Positions 16,409-23,956 of a DNA stretch of 52,661 nt are shown piece after piece; position 1 is the first letter of the stretch; each line of letters begins with the position of its first letter. Origin of the DNA: Lachnospiraceae bacterium (GTDB taxonomy: Bacteria; Bacillota; Clostridia; Lachnospirales; Lachnospiraceae). A program made the position numbers and the translations under genes. The stretch covers positions 1 to 52,661 of the forward strand of contig JAFRYA010000033.1 in assembly GCA_017441295.1 (NCBI GenBank). The letters run 5' to 3'. The notes below the pieces were generated by a model. It did not search any database. It was not told where the DNA came from and was given only the letters and a program-made list of their open reading frames with translations.

Positions 16409-17136
16409 CAGTCTACTCCCTTGAAATGGTGTCCGCGGGTGTATTCCTTCACCGCCGCTGCTCCATAATCCAAAACAGCACTCACTTCATCAGCGCTCTC
16501 GAGCGTGAAGTCATACAGGACGGTGTCCGCGGAAACATCCTTGTCCAGCATGCTGGTCGGCAGTCCATTATAGACAATGTCCATGCACTGTCCGCACTCA
16601 CTGGTCATCGCGAAGCTGTTGCCCTTCTCGTCTGAGAAATCCACCTTGGGCCGCTCGCAGCCGAAATAATTCCTGTTCATGCACTGGGCAGTGATCATAA
16701 GCTGCTGGTAGCCGTAAATCTTGTAAATAAACTTAACCCCGCTGTTCCTCTCCAGCGCTGCCATTTCATCATCTGTCAGTTCATCCGACGCGATGAATTC
16801 CATCTGAGGGAAGAGGCTCTGATACAGCGCTACTGCCTCTTTATTGTACGCGTAAAGAAAGGCGTCGCCGAGCACCGGTCCTTCGAAGCCTGCCAGCATC
16901 TCCAGCTCGTCCAGGTTCCTGATCAGGAAGCCTGCGCCGCGTCCTCTTTCGATTATCTTCTCAATTGACGCGAGCTTCTGTTCTCTGGCCACATCCGGCA
17001 GGGCGACCCACAGCTGCTTGTCGGTCTCAGGCAGAGGCAGGCATCCTGACTCGAGAATAATGCCGGACACATCCTCACGGCCAATGACTGCAGCGAGCTG
17101 TGCTTTATTCTTAACTCTAACGATGTTTTTCCGCAA
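16408..17136 (-). CDS. C-terminal half of a U32-type peptidase, separate gene
   Basis: A 242-residue protein that matches the part of long clostridial U32 peptidases lying after the DUF3656 region: GAGFLIRNLDELEML, LYAYNKEAV, and two Cys clusters (NRNYFGCERP and SECGQCMDIVYN). It lacks the U32 signature itself, which is in the upstream gene. Start: AAGGAGG lies 6 nt before a TTG at 17136, better than the GTG at 17166 or ATG at 17157, both upstream of that site. The frame overlaps the end of the upstream gene by 20 nt. The dedicated ribosome binding site argues for a real split rather than a sequencing frameshift. Confidence 0.7.
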   Translation of the reverse strand: MRKNIVRVKNKAQLAAVIGREDVSGIILESGCLPLPETDKQLWVALPDVAREQKLASIEKIIERGRGAGFLIRNLDELEMLAGFEGPVLGDAFLYAYNKEAVALYQSLFPQMEFIASDELTDDEMAALERNSGVKFIYKIYGYQQLMITAQCMNRNYFGCERPKVDFSDEKGNSFAMTSECGQCMDIVYNGLPTSMLDKDVSADTVLYDFTLESADEVSAVLDYGAAAVKEYTRGHHFKGVD

Positions 17137-18601
17137 TTTTGGCCTCCTTAAATGCATCCAGCGCACTGCGTCTCAGCGCATTCAGCGCACTCATCTGTAC
17201 AAAGGCGTTCGGGGAAATGCCGCACATTACGTCCAGCTCCACCCCGGTGCCGCCGGTTTTCTTCATTTTATCTATAATTGTCTGCTCGTCGGTCGGACGG
17301 CTCGATGCCTCCTCCACAACGTCGCCCGAAACGCTCACGCTGCAGTGCTCGTCGCAGATGCTGATGGTGAGCGGCTCGCCCACGTACGCGCCGACAAAGG
17401 CCCGCGCCTTCAATTTCTTCTCAGGCTCAATTATCTCCTTGTTGATGCGATCAATGAGAGCGTTGTTCCTCGTTCTGTATACCTGCATACCGGGCTTAAT
17501 GTATTTCAGTTCCTTGCCCTTCAGGCTGATGGTCTCGCCCGCCTGTCCGGCTACATTACTGGTCAGCTCGACCTCCGCCTCACGGATCTCCAGTACGTCA
17601 CGAATATTCACGTCCGCCTCCAGGCCGATAAATACGTCCGGCCCCTTGACAGATGTAACTTCGCCCACGAGTACACCGCTGTGATTCGGGCGGTCCGCCG
17701 CTATCATCACATGGCCCTTGTCAGTGAAATAGTATCCATTGTGGAATCCGCCGCGGTTGTAGATATCCATCAACTCCGCATATGTCCTGTCAATCAGTTC
17801 GTCGTCCCAGTTGTTGTCGAAGAACATGTCCACGGCCATTCTGTACGCCGCCGTCGCCGACGCCACATACTCCGGCTTCTTCATGCGGCCTTCTATCTTA
17901 AATGAATCGATGCCCGCCTCGATCAGCTCAGGAACGTCCCTCAGCGTACACATGTCCTTGAGGCTCATGGCGTATTCGCTGGCCGCGTCCTTGACGTTAT
18001 AACGCTGCCTGCATGGCTGAGCGCATCGGCCGCGGTTGCCGCTCCTGCCGCCCGCGAAACTGCTGAAAAGGCACTTGCCCGAATACGCGAAGCACATGGC
18101 CCCGTGGACGAACGTCTCGATTTCCATGTTTGTGCTTTCGCGGATTGAGCGGACCTCTTCCAGAGACAGCTCCCTTGCAGGGACCACTCTCTTAAAGCCC
18201 AGTTTCTTGAGCAGCTCCACACCGTAATGCGAGCATACGGTCATCTGTGTGCTGCCGTGCAGAGGCAGATCCGGGAATTCCCGCGCCAGCACTGCAGCCA
18301 CGCCCATATCCTGAACGATAATGCCGTCCACACCCGCCTTGTAATACGGACGCATATAGTCAACGAGCATACTTATTTCATTGTCCTTCATCAGCGTGTT
18401 GACTGTCATGTACAGCTTCGCGTCGTAGAAATGGCACTCGTCAATGGCCTTTATCATTTCTTCTTCATTAAAATTACCTGCGAATGCCCTGGCGGAAAAC
18501 AATGAGCCTCCGGCATATATTGCATTCGCTCCGGCCTTAAGGGCCGCTCTGGCAGCCTCGGGTGTGCCCGCAGGCGCCAGGATTTCAGGTCTTCTGATCA
18601 T
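17117..18601 (-). CDS. U32 family peptidase (N-terminal part)
   Basis: A 494-residue U32 protein. It opens with PEILAPAGTPEAARAAL and has the family signature ETFVHGAMCFAYSGKCLFSS near residues 160-180, followed by Cys-rich RGRCAQPCRQRY. The last 100 residues belong to the DUF3656 part. U32 proteins include collagenase-like peptidases and, in the YegQ/TrhP and RlhA branches, RNA hydroxylation factors acting with prephenate, so peptidase activity should not be assumed. AGGA lies 7 nt before the ATG, and the ABC permease gene ends 1 nt upstream. Confidence 0.88.
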   Translation of the reverse strand: MIRRPEILAPAGTPEAARAALKAGANAIYAGGSLFSARAFAGNFNEEEMIKAIDECHFYDAKLYMTVNTLMKDNEISMLVDYMRPYYKAGVDGIIVQDMGVAAVLAREFPDLPLHGSTQMTVCSHYGVELLKKLGFKRVVPARELSLEEVRSIRESTNMEIETFVHGAMCFAYSGKCLFSSFAGGRSGNRGRCAQPCRQRYNVKDAASEYAMSLKDMCTLRDVPELIEAGIDSFKIEGRMKKPEYVASATAAYRMAVDMFFDNNWDDELIDRTYAELMDIYNRGGFHNGYYFTDKGHVMIAADRPNHSGVLVGEVTSVKGPDVFIGLEADVNIRDVLEIREAEVELTSNVAGQAGETISLKGKELKYIKPGMQVYRTRNNALIDRINKEIIEPEKKLKARAFVGAYVGEPLTISICDEHCSVSVSGDVVEEASSRPTDEQTIIDKMKKTGGTGVELDVMCGISPNAFVQMSALNALRRSALDAFKEAKIAEKHR

Positions 18602-18602
18602 A

Positions 18603-20201
18603 TTAGTGTCCTAATGTGGCAAATTTTGCCGTTCCTTTCTTCCTGAGCCAGTTAAAGAGCAGGAATGAAAACAGTGCGAATAATACTGTCCATACAGCCA
18701 GGTAAACTGCCGGCGGTACAATGGATGCCAGCGCTATGTACAAAGCTATAGGAACCAGAGGTCCCAGCATGCCGATCAGCATCGTGAACAGAACTGACAT
18801 GCTCTGCTTAACAGGCTGTACCTCATTTGTCCAGTCCAAAAATGGCCTGCGCAGGTCCAGTCTGAGTCCCAGCAGGCTGGTCATTACCGCGAACATTCCG
18901 GCGCAGAGCACGCCCAGTATTATGGCTGCAATGTCAGCCTGCACCACTATCATGACAACAGCTGCGCAGACTACCGCAGGGATGCCGGCGAACAGTACAG
19001 CCAGCTTGAACTTTGCCTTAAGCACCTGGCTGGCTGAAACAGGCATGGACTGAAGGATCCATATGCTCGGACCTTCCAGGGAAATGCTCGGCGCAGATAT
19101 ATCAATGAATCCGCACAGGACGCAGACCGCGAAAGCTCCTATGATCACGATCAGGTTCGCTCCTCCCGGAATTACCCTGGTCAGATTGGCAGCGAGCTCT
19201 TTGATACTGCCCGATGCTATCAGTGACGCAATAGCACCTGCTGCCAGGAACAGTATTCCCAGACCACAGTTCAGCATGTAGTTAGGGCTGGAGAGGAACC
19301 TCTTGAGTTCCTTTCTGTACAGCGCCTTCTCCAGACCGGATGTAACGATCTGAGAGTCTTTGAACTGAGCCTTCTTTTCTGAAGGTTTGATGTTAATGAT
19401 CTTGTTAAAGCTCCTGCTGATGATCCAATATGTCACGCCGAAGAGCACCCCGGCAACACCTAAGAATATCAGCATGCCAACTATATTGCCCGTCATGCCC
19501 AGCGCCGGTGCGTAGAGCGGATAGCCCCAGCCCTTCAGAGCGTCGCCTATGGCTTCAGCGTTCATGATCAGGTCCCTGAAGAAATCATTCATCTTGAACC
19601 TGATAAACATAAACAGGCCTATAAATACAACCGCGATAATAACGGTCAGAATATTTTTATTTTTCAGTTTGGCTGTAATGATCGCCACGATCCATCCGAA
19701 GAAGCATGAGAATGCCAGTATGATGAATCCCAGAAGGACCATTCCCAGAATGCCGAACAGGATGTTAAGCACCGTTGGGCCCGCCAAGATCACGTACAGA
19801 ATAACGCCCGGGAACAATACTATCAGCTCATAGATCAGTCCCATGATATACACGCCGACCATTCTGGAGAACAGTATCTTGGACGGCGGAATAGGCATGG
19901 CCAGAAGAATCTCGTTGTCCTTGGCCTTAAAGAGCATTTCAGCCGTTGTAAATATGCTGCCGATTATACCGACCACAAACGACATCGCCAGAACAAAGAA
20001 ATAGTACAGCCAGCCATAGCCGATCGGTATGAGTTCAAACGCGAACGCGCTGTCCAGCGCTCCCATAGAGATCATTACAAGGAAGTAGCATACGATCAGG
20101 AGAATGAATACTCCCTTGCCACCCTGGCCGCCCTTGCGTCTGTTGGTCAGATACATTTTCTTTATCTGGGAGAATTCTTTTTTAAGTAATGCCTTGGTCA
20201 T
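18603..20201 (-). CDS. ABC transporter permease (ABC-2-like exporter)
   Basis: A 532-residue polytopic protein with about 12 hydrophobic helices arranged in two halves. An N-terminal amphipathic segment rich in basic residues (NRRKGGQGGKG) precedes the first helix. It matches the large clostridial ABC permeases encoded next to a single ATPase. The ATPase gene overlaps it by 4 nt (ATGA), so the two form one complex in the membrane. The substrate is unknown; an export role is inferred from the family. Confidence 0.82.
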   Translation of the reverse strand: MTKALLKKEFSQIKKMYLTNRRKGGQGGKGVFILLIVCYFLVMISMGALDSAFAFELIPIGYGWLYYFFVLAMSFVVGIIGSIFTTAEMLFKAKDNEILLAMPIPPSKILFSRMVGVYIMGLIYELIVLFPGVILYVILAGPTVLNILFGILGMVLLGFIILAFSCFFGWIVAIITAKLKNKNILTVIIAVVFIGLFMFIRFKMNDFFRDLIMNAEAIGDALKGWGYPLYAPALGMTGNIVGMLIFLGVAGVLFGVTYWIISRSFNKIINIKPSEKKAQFKDSQIVTSGLEKALYRKELKRFLSSPNYMLNCGLGILFLAAGAIASLIASGSIKELAANLTRVIPGGANLIVIIGAFAVCVLCGFIDISAPSISLEGPSIWILQSMPVSASQVLKAKFKLAVLFAGIPAVVCAAVVMIVVQADIAAIILGVLCAGMFAVMTSLLGLRLDLRRPFLDWTNEVQPVKQSMSVLFTMLIGMLGPLVPIALYIALASIVPPAVYLAVWTVLFALFSFLLFNWLRKKGTAKFATLGH

Positions 20202-20926
20202 ACCTGTGCCCCCATCAGATTAGCGTCTTCCAGCTCGAGGAATACACTCTCGAGTGATTCGTCGCCCTTTACTTCTTCCATGGTGCCTGACTTGATCAGC
20301 TGTCCCTGCTTGATGATGGCTACCTTGTCGCAGAGCTTCTCTGCCACGTCCAGAACGTGTGTTGAGAAGAAAATAGCTCCGCCTTCATTGCAGATCTCTC
20401 TCATGGTCTCTTTGAGCAGGAAAGCTGCTTTCGGATCCAGACCTACGAAAGGCTCGTCCATCAGTATCAGCTTAGGTGCGTGAATAAGCGCACCCATGAC
20501 AGCGAGTTTCTGCTTCATGCCATGTGAGTATGAATTAACGTTCTGCGCGAGCTTGTCAGTCAGCTCGAACATGTCACCGTATTTCTTGATTCTCATGATG
20601 CGGTCAGCCTGGCTCACTCCGTAAATATCAGCCACGAAGTTCAGGTACTGTACTGCTGACATAAATTCATAAATGTCCGGATTGTCCGGGATGTATGCCA
20701 TGATCTGCTTGGCCTCCACCGGCTTCTGTGCCAGTGAAATGCCGTTAATATAAATCTCGCCGGAGTCGTATGTCAGTATGCCCGCCACGCTCTTGAGAGT
20801 GGTTGTCTTGCCGGCGCCGTTGTGTCCGATGAAACCATAAATCTCACCTGGCTGAATGTGCAGGCTGAGATCGTCTACTGCTTTGAAATTGCCGTAAGTT
20901 TTTGTTAAGTGCTCAATTTTTAACAT
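20198..20926 (-). CDS. ABC transporter ATP-binding protein
   Basis: A 242-residue ATPase with Walker A GHNGAGKTT, Walker B LILMDEPFVGLDP, and the H-loop in FFSTHVLDVAE. The signature reads YSHGM instead of LSGGQ, a known variant in CcmA/drug-exporter-like ATPases. It partners the overlapping permease and lies 18 nt after the AbrB-type regulator gene. Confidence 0.93.
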   Translation of the reverse strand: MLKIEHLTKTYGNFKAVDDLSLHIQPGEIYGFIGHNGAGKTTTLKSVAGILTYDSGEIYINGISLAQKPVEAKQIMAYIPDNPDIYEFMSAVQYLNFVADIYGVSQADRIMRIKKYGDMFELTDKLAQNVNSYSHGMKQKLAVMGALIHAPKLILMDEPFVGLDPKAAFLLKETMREICNEGGAIFFSTHVLDVAEKLCDKVAIIKQGQLIKSGTMEEVKGDESLESVFLELEDANLMGAQV

Positions 20927-20944
20927 GATTATCTCCTGCTGTAA

Positions 20945-21154
20945 TTAATTATCTTTTTCTTCAAAAGCCACCTTGAAGAGATTCGTGAAGGCTCCCTTAG
21001 GCGGTATCGCGAGGCCACGGTTTTCGGCTCCTAATATGAGGAGCGAATCCCCCGGTTTAATGTCAAATATTTCCCTGGCCTGCTTCGGGATCACGATCTG
21101 TCCCTTTTCACCGACCGTCGCGGTCCAGGCATAATAACCTTTCGGCGCACCCAT
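20945..21154 (-). CDS. AbrB/SpoVT-family DNA-binding regulator
   Basis: A 69-residue protein that is almost entirely one SpoVT-AbrB swapped-hairpin domain (VGEKGQIVIPKQAREIFDIKPGDSLLIL). Such dimers bind DNA and are often autoregulators. Start: GGAGG (21163-21167) is 8 nt from the ATG at 21154 but only 2 nt from the ATG at 21160, so the former was chosen. It is the first gene of the ABC exporter operon, and its promoter contains a perfect palindrome. Confidence 0.88.
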   Translation of the reverse strand: MGAPKGYYAWTATVGEKGQIVIPKQAREIFDIKPGDSLLILGAENRGLAIPPKGAFTNLFKVAFEEKDN

Positions 21155-21181
21155 ATCCATTACCTCCAAAAAGTATGATTT

Positions 21182-21218
21182 GTATAACTAATTATACTCC
21201 GTATAGATTGGTTGTCAA
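21182..21218 (-). promoter_or_regulatory. consensus promoter with palindromic operator
   Basis: Minus strand: TTGACA (21218-21213), 16-bp spacer, TATAAT (21196-21191). The palindrome GTATAA-CTAA-TTATAC (21182-21197) overlaps the -10 box, a likely repressor site, plausibly for the AbrB-type protein encoded next. Confidence 0.75.
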
Positions 21219-21232
21219 CATACATATAAAAA

Positions 21233-21258
21233 GACCGCCGCAGTTTCCCGCGGCGGCC
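21233..21258 (-). terminator. terminator of the sigma factor/DUF4349 operon
   Basis: GACCGCCGC (21233-21241) pairs with GCGGCGGCC (21250-21258), followed on the minus strand by TTTTTATATG. It lies just past the DUF4349 stop. Confidence 0.8.
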
Positions 21259-21269
21259 AATACACTTAA

Positions 21270-22331
21270 TTATTTATTTTTCTTCTTACTGATCCTTACC
21301 GGAATAAATATCGCCAGGAAGATCACTACTGCTGCCAATATGATCCACAGCCAGCCTGCCGCGAAGAACAGCGCTATGTTTTTTAAGAAGTTTCCGAATG
21401 TGCTGATGCCATTATCGAAGGCCATGCTTATTCTCTCGCCGAATGTCAGCTCGTCCGGTTCTGCGATAATCTCGCCCTGGTCGATGGTGATGCTGATTGT
21501 CGCGTAATCCACCTTGGACTCCATTCCATTGAGGATACCTGTATAGTAATCAACTTCATATTCTGCCTCCTCGATGGCGGCTTCTATTTCAATGATGTCT
21601 GAAATGTCGGTTGCCTGACCCAGGAGTTCCTGAAGTCTTTTCAGTTTGGCCTTGGCAGTCTCCAGTCTGGCCTCGTTGTCCCGATAGTACTCTGAGACAT
21701 CTTCACCCCTCTGAGTGAAATATGTCACGTCTCCCGTTGCATTGATCGCGTCTGTGAACTCGGTCAGTTTGTCTGACGGAATCCTGACTAAAAGGTATGC
21801 GCTCGGGTATTTGGATGTTACAACTTCGCGGTTTTCATAGTATCCGCCGAGTCTCTGGGTCAGCTCGTCAATCTCATTTACAGTTTGCTCCACGTTATCA
21901 ACAGTCATGTTGATCTCAGCTGTGTAAACGATCATGCCGCCTTCTGCCACACTGCCGTCGGCCTTCTCGCCCGGTTCCATGATGATTTCATAACCTTCGG
22001 CGCCTTCATAGGAGAAATCACTGTTATAATCTATTGAGCCGCCGTAGCCATGCAGAGTATACTTATCATCAATTCCATTTCCAGGGGCTTCATAAGCTCT
22101 TGTAGCAGATTCCGAGCGGCTGTCAGCACTCTTTGAGGCTCCGCCCATGCCGACGACCATGCTGCCGAAGAATCCGACTCCGGCCACGGTCAGGAACAGC
22201 GCCGCGCATGCCGCCACTACTATTCCTGCAATCTTGACAGCCTTGTTCATCCTCTTCTTGGGATATGCTGCCTCTTTGATATATTTGTCACCGATGCCGT
22301 TCATAGCTTCGGAAAACTTATCCGCTCTCAT
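21270..22331 (-). CDS. DUF4349 membrane protein, putative anti-sigma partner
   Basis: A 353-residue protein. A basic cytoplasmic N-terminus (about 30 residues) leads to a transmembrane helix at about 31-55, then an extracytoplasmic DUF4349 domain with a long coiled coil (ARLETAKAKLKRLQELL...IEIEAAIEEAE), a second hydrophobic helix near 315-340, and a basic tail RISKKKNK. Its start overlaps the sigma factor stop by 4 nt. A membrane protein translationally coupled to an ECF sigma factor usually is its anti-sigma factor, and the short basic N-terminus could serve as the sigma-binding part; that is inference, as no zinc anti-sigma motif is seen. Confidence 0.8.
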   Translation of the reverse strand: MRADKFSEAMNGIGDKYIKEAAYPKKRMNKAVKIAGIVVAACAALFLTVAGVGFFGSMVVGMGGASKSADSRSESATRAYEAPGNGIDDKYTLHGYGGSIDYNSDFSYEGAEGYEIIMEPGEKADGSVAEGGMIVYTAEINMTVDNVEQTVNEIDELTQRLGGYYENREVVTSKYPSAYLLVRIPSDKLTEFTDAINATGDVTYFTQRGEDVSEYYRDNEARLETAKAKLKRLQELLGQATDISDIIEIEAAIEEAEYEVDYYTGILNGMESKVDYATISITIDQGEIIAEPDELTFGERISMAFDNGISTFGNFLKNIALFFAAGWLWIILAAVVIFLAIFIPVRISKKKNK

Positions 22332-22885
22332 TGTATATAACCTCCCTCAGTAAGATACTCACGCAGCCTGCTGCGTACGCGTGCCAGGCGCACTGACACG
22401 TTCTTGGCGGACAATCCTGTCATGTCCGCAATCGCCTCATAGGAATCCGAGAAGTAATATCTGCGCATAAAGATAACACGGTCGGTCTGTTTCAGTCCGT
22501 CCAGAAAGCCTTCGATCACTCTGGTCAGCTCGCCTGCCACAACCTCCTCCTCAGGAGACGTGTTCGATGCCAGGCATTCGTCCAGCTCTTCCAGAGCCAC
22601 ATCATAGTGGCTGTTTCTCTTTGCCGCAGTATTGCTGTGATAACGCTTGATCGCCAGGTTTCTGGTAATCCTGCACACGTAGGCCATCAGGTTGTCAGGC
22701 CTGTTGGGCGGGATGGAATTCCAGACCCCCAGATAAGTGTCATTCACACATTCTTCAGCGTCAGACGTGTTATTTAAGATATTGCCCGCGATCTTGGAGC
22801 ACAGGCGTCCGTATTTGCTCTGAATGGCTGTCAGGGCATTTTCGGACCGCTCAAATAACAAGCTGATGATCGCTTTATCATCCAT
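22328..22885 (-). CDS. ECF-type RNA polymerase sigma factor
   Basis: A 185-residue sigma-70 family protein with region 2 (DAEECVNDTYLGVWNSIPP, NLMAYVCRITRNLAIKRY) and region 4 (FMRRYYFSDSYEAIADMTG, then VSVRLARVRSRLREYL) and nothing between them, the ECF layout. AAGGAGG lies before the ATG. It probably responds to an envelope signal relayed by the membrane protein encoded next. The upstream region carries an AT-rich TATATA box near 22930 but no clear recognition motif. Confidence 0.9.
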   Translation of the reverse strand: MDDKAIISLLFERSENALTAIQSKYGRLCSKIAGNILNNTSDAEECVNDTYLGVWNSIPPNRPDNLMAYVCRITRNLAIKRYHSNTAAKRNSHYDVALEELDECLASNTSPEEEVVAGELTRVIEGFLDGLKQTDRVIFMRRYYFSDSYEAIADMTGLSAKNVSVRLARVRSRLREYLTEGGYIQ

Positions 22886-22960
22886 AGATTCCTCCTTAAG
22901 GCTGCAAGATCTTATTGCCTTTGTCTATATACTACGGATTGGAAGAAAAATACTACAAAA

Positions 22961-23764
22961 TTATTTTATACATTCCACGAGCCTGTCGCCTTCATAGCGG
23001 CAGGTCATATAAATATTGGATTCGCCCATGATCATGGGCTCCAGGAAATACTTGTCCCCTTCCCACAGATTCAGGGAAAGGATTTTATCTTTAGGGATCC
23101 ACACGAGCTCTCCCTCATCGCACTCGAAGGTGCCGGACGCAAATGTGTCCTCGCCCTCCCAGCTGCTGCCGGTGTAGAGGTACATGTCTTCATCGTCCCA
23201 GAGGTCGGAGATAAATCGTATGATCCCGCGGAATTCGTATCCGGTTATTTTAAGCCCGGTTTCCTCAAGGACTTCTCTTTCGAGACATTCGTCCCCGCTC
23301 TCACCGGGCTCAAACTTGCCCCCTATGCCGACCCATTTGCCGGCACAGGGGTCTTCTTTTTTCTTGTTTCTGTAGAGCATCAGATAGCTCCCGTCTTTCT
23401 CCAGATAGCACAGCGTGGACCTGATCAGCTTTCTGCGCACATAGCCTGCGCTATGCCTTTCAAATCCTGCCTTTTCAAGGATAGCTCCATCTGAAGCGTC
23501 GACCAGGACGCGCTCTACTTCATGATGCCTGAATGCCCAGTAAGACAATGCCTCAATGGCACATGCTGCCCTCTCAGCATCCAGACCTTCAATATCATAA
23601 CCCAGAGTGACCTCACCATTCGCCGCATGGCCCGAAAAGGCCATTTCTCCGGCCTTTTCCCCATTCAGGCAAATATTCCACGGCGCAGTCCACAAACCCT
23701 CTTCAGAGGCGTCTAGCGGGCTGATAGTCATATTCCGGATTGTTATAATATTGGGTGTCGCCAT
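22961..23764 (-). CDS. GNAT-like/Nudix hydrolase fusion
   Basis: A 267-residue protein. Residues 1-110 look like a reduced acetyltransferase (GNAT) fold (TLGYDIEGLDAERAACAIEAL, then LEKAGFERHSAGY). The C-terminal part is a Nudix hydrolase with a complete Nudix box: GGKFEPGE followed by REVLEETGL. Nudix enzymes hydrolyse nucleoside diphosphates linked to another group; WVGIGGKFEPGES resembles 8-oxo-dGTP/ADP-ribose type members, but the substrate is not fixed. The ATG overlaps the TAA of the ferredoxin gene by one base (TAATG). Confidence 0.82.
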   Translation of the reverse strand: MATPNIITIRNMTISPLDASEEGLWTAPWNICLNGEKAGEMAFSGHAANGEVTLGYDIEGLDAERAACAIEALSYWAFRHHEVERVLVDASDGAILEKAGFERHSAGYVRRKLIRSTLCYLEKDGSYLMLYRNKKKEDPCAGKWVGIGGKFEPGESGDECLEREVLEETGLKITGYEFRGIIRFISDLWDDEDMYLYTGSSWEGEDTFASGTFECDEGELVWIPKDKILSLNLWEGDKYFLEPMIMGESNIYMTCRYEGDRLVECIK

Positions 23765-23955
23765 TATTCTTTAATAATCATTGCCGCAACGGCGCAGTCT
23801 GCCGCTGCCTGTTTAACTCTTTCTTTATCTTTCTCAGGGATCTCGTCGTATGCCACGTCAATATTGTGGGTTTCCCAGTTCCTGATGAAAATGTCCGGAT
23901 ACAGATCTATGCATATTCCGCAGCGGATGCAGTAATCAGCTATTTCTACTCTCAT
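23764..23955 (-). CDS. small single-cluster ferredoxin
   Basis: A 63-residue protein with CIRCGIC followed by DLYPDIF and a fourth Cys in DCAVAAM, the pattern of monocluster [4Fe-4S] ferredoxins. It is 1 nt from the flavoprotein gene and overlaps the Nudix gene, and is likely the electron donor or acceptor for the flavoprotein. Confidence 0.85.
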   Translation of the reverse strand: MRVEIADYCIRCGICIDLYPDIFIRNWETHNIDVAYDEIPEKDKERVKQAAADCAVAAMIIKE

Positions 23956-23956
23956 C

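Noticed and set aside
17117..17166. Programmed or erroneous frameshift joining the two U32 parts
   Set aside because: The second part has its own perfect AAGGAGG site and a TTG start at the right distance, so a separate gene is the simpler reading; a sequencing error cannot be fully excluded.
17018..17905. 295-codon plus-strand open frame
   Set aside because: It is antisense to the U32 peptidase genes and spans both of them; its composition is that of a shadow frame.
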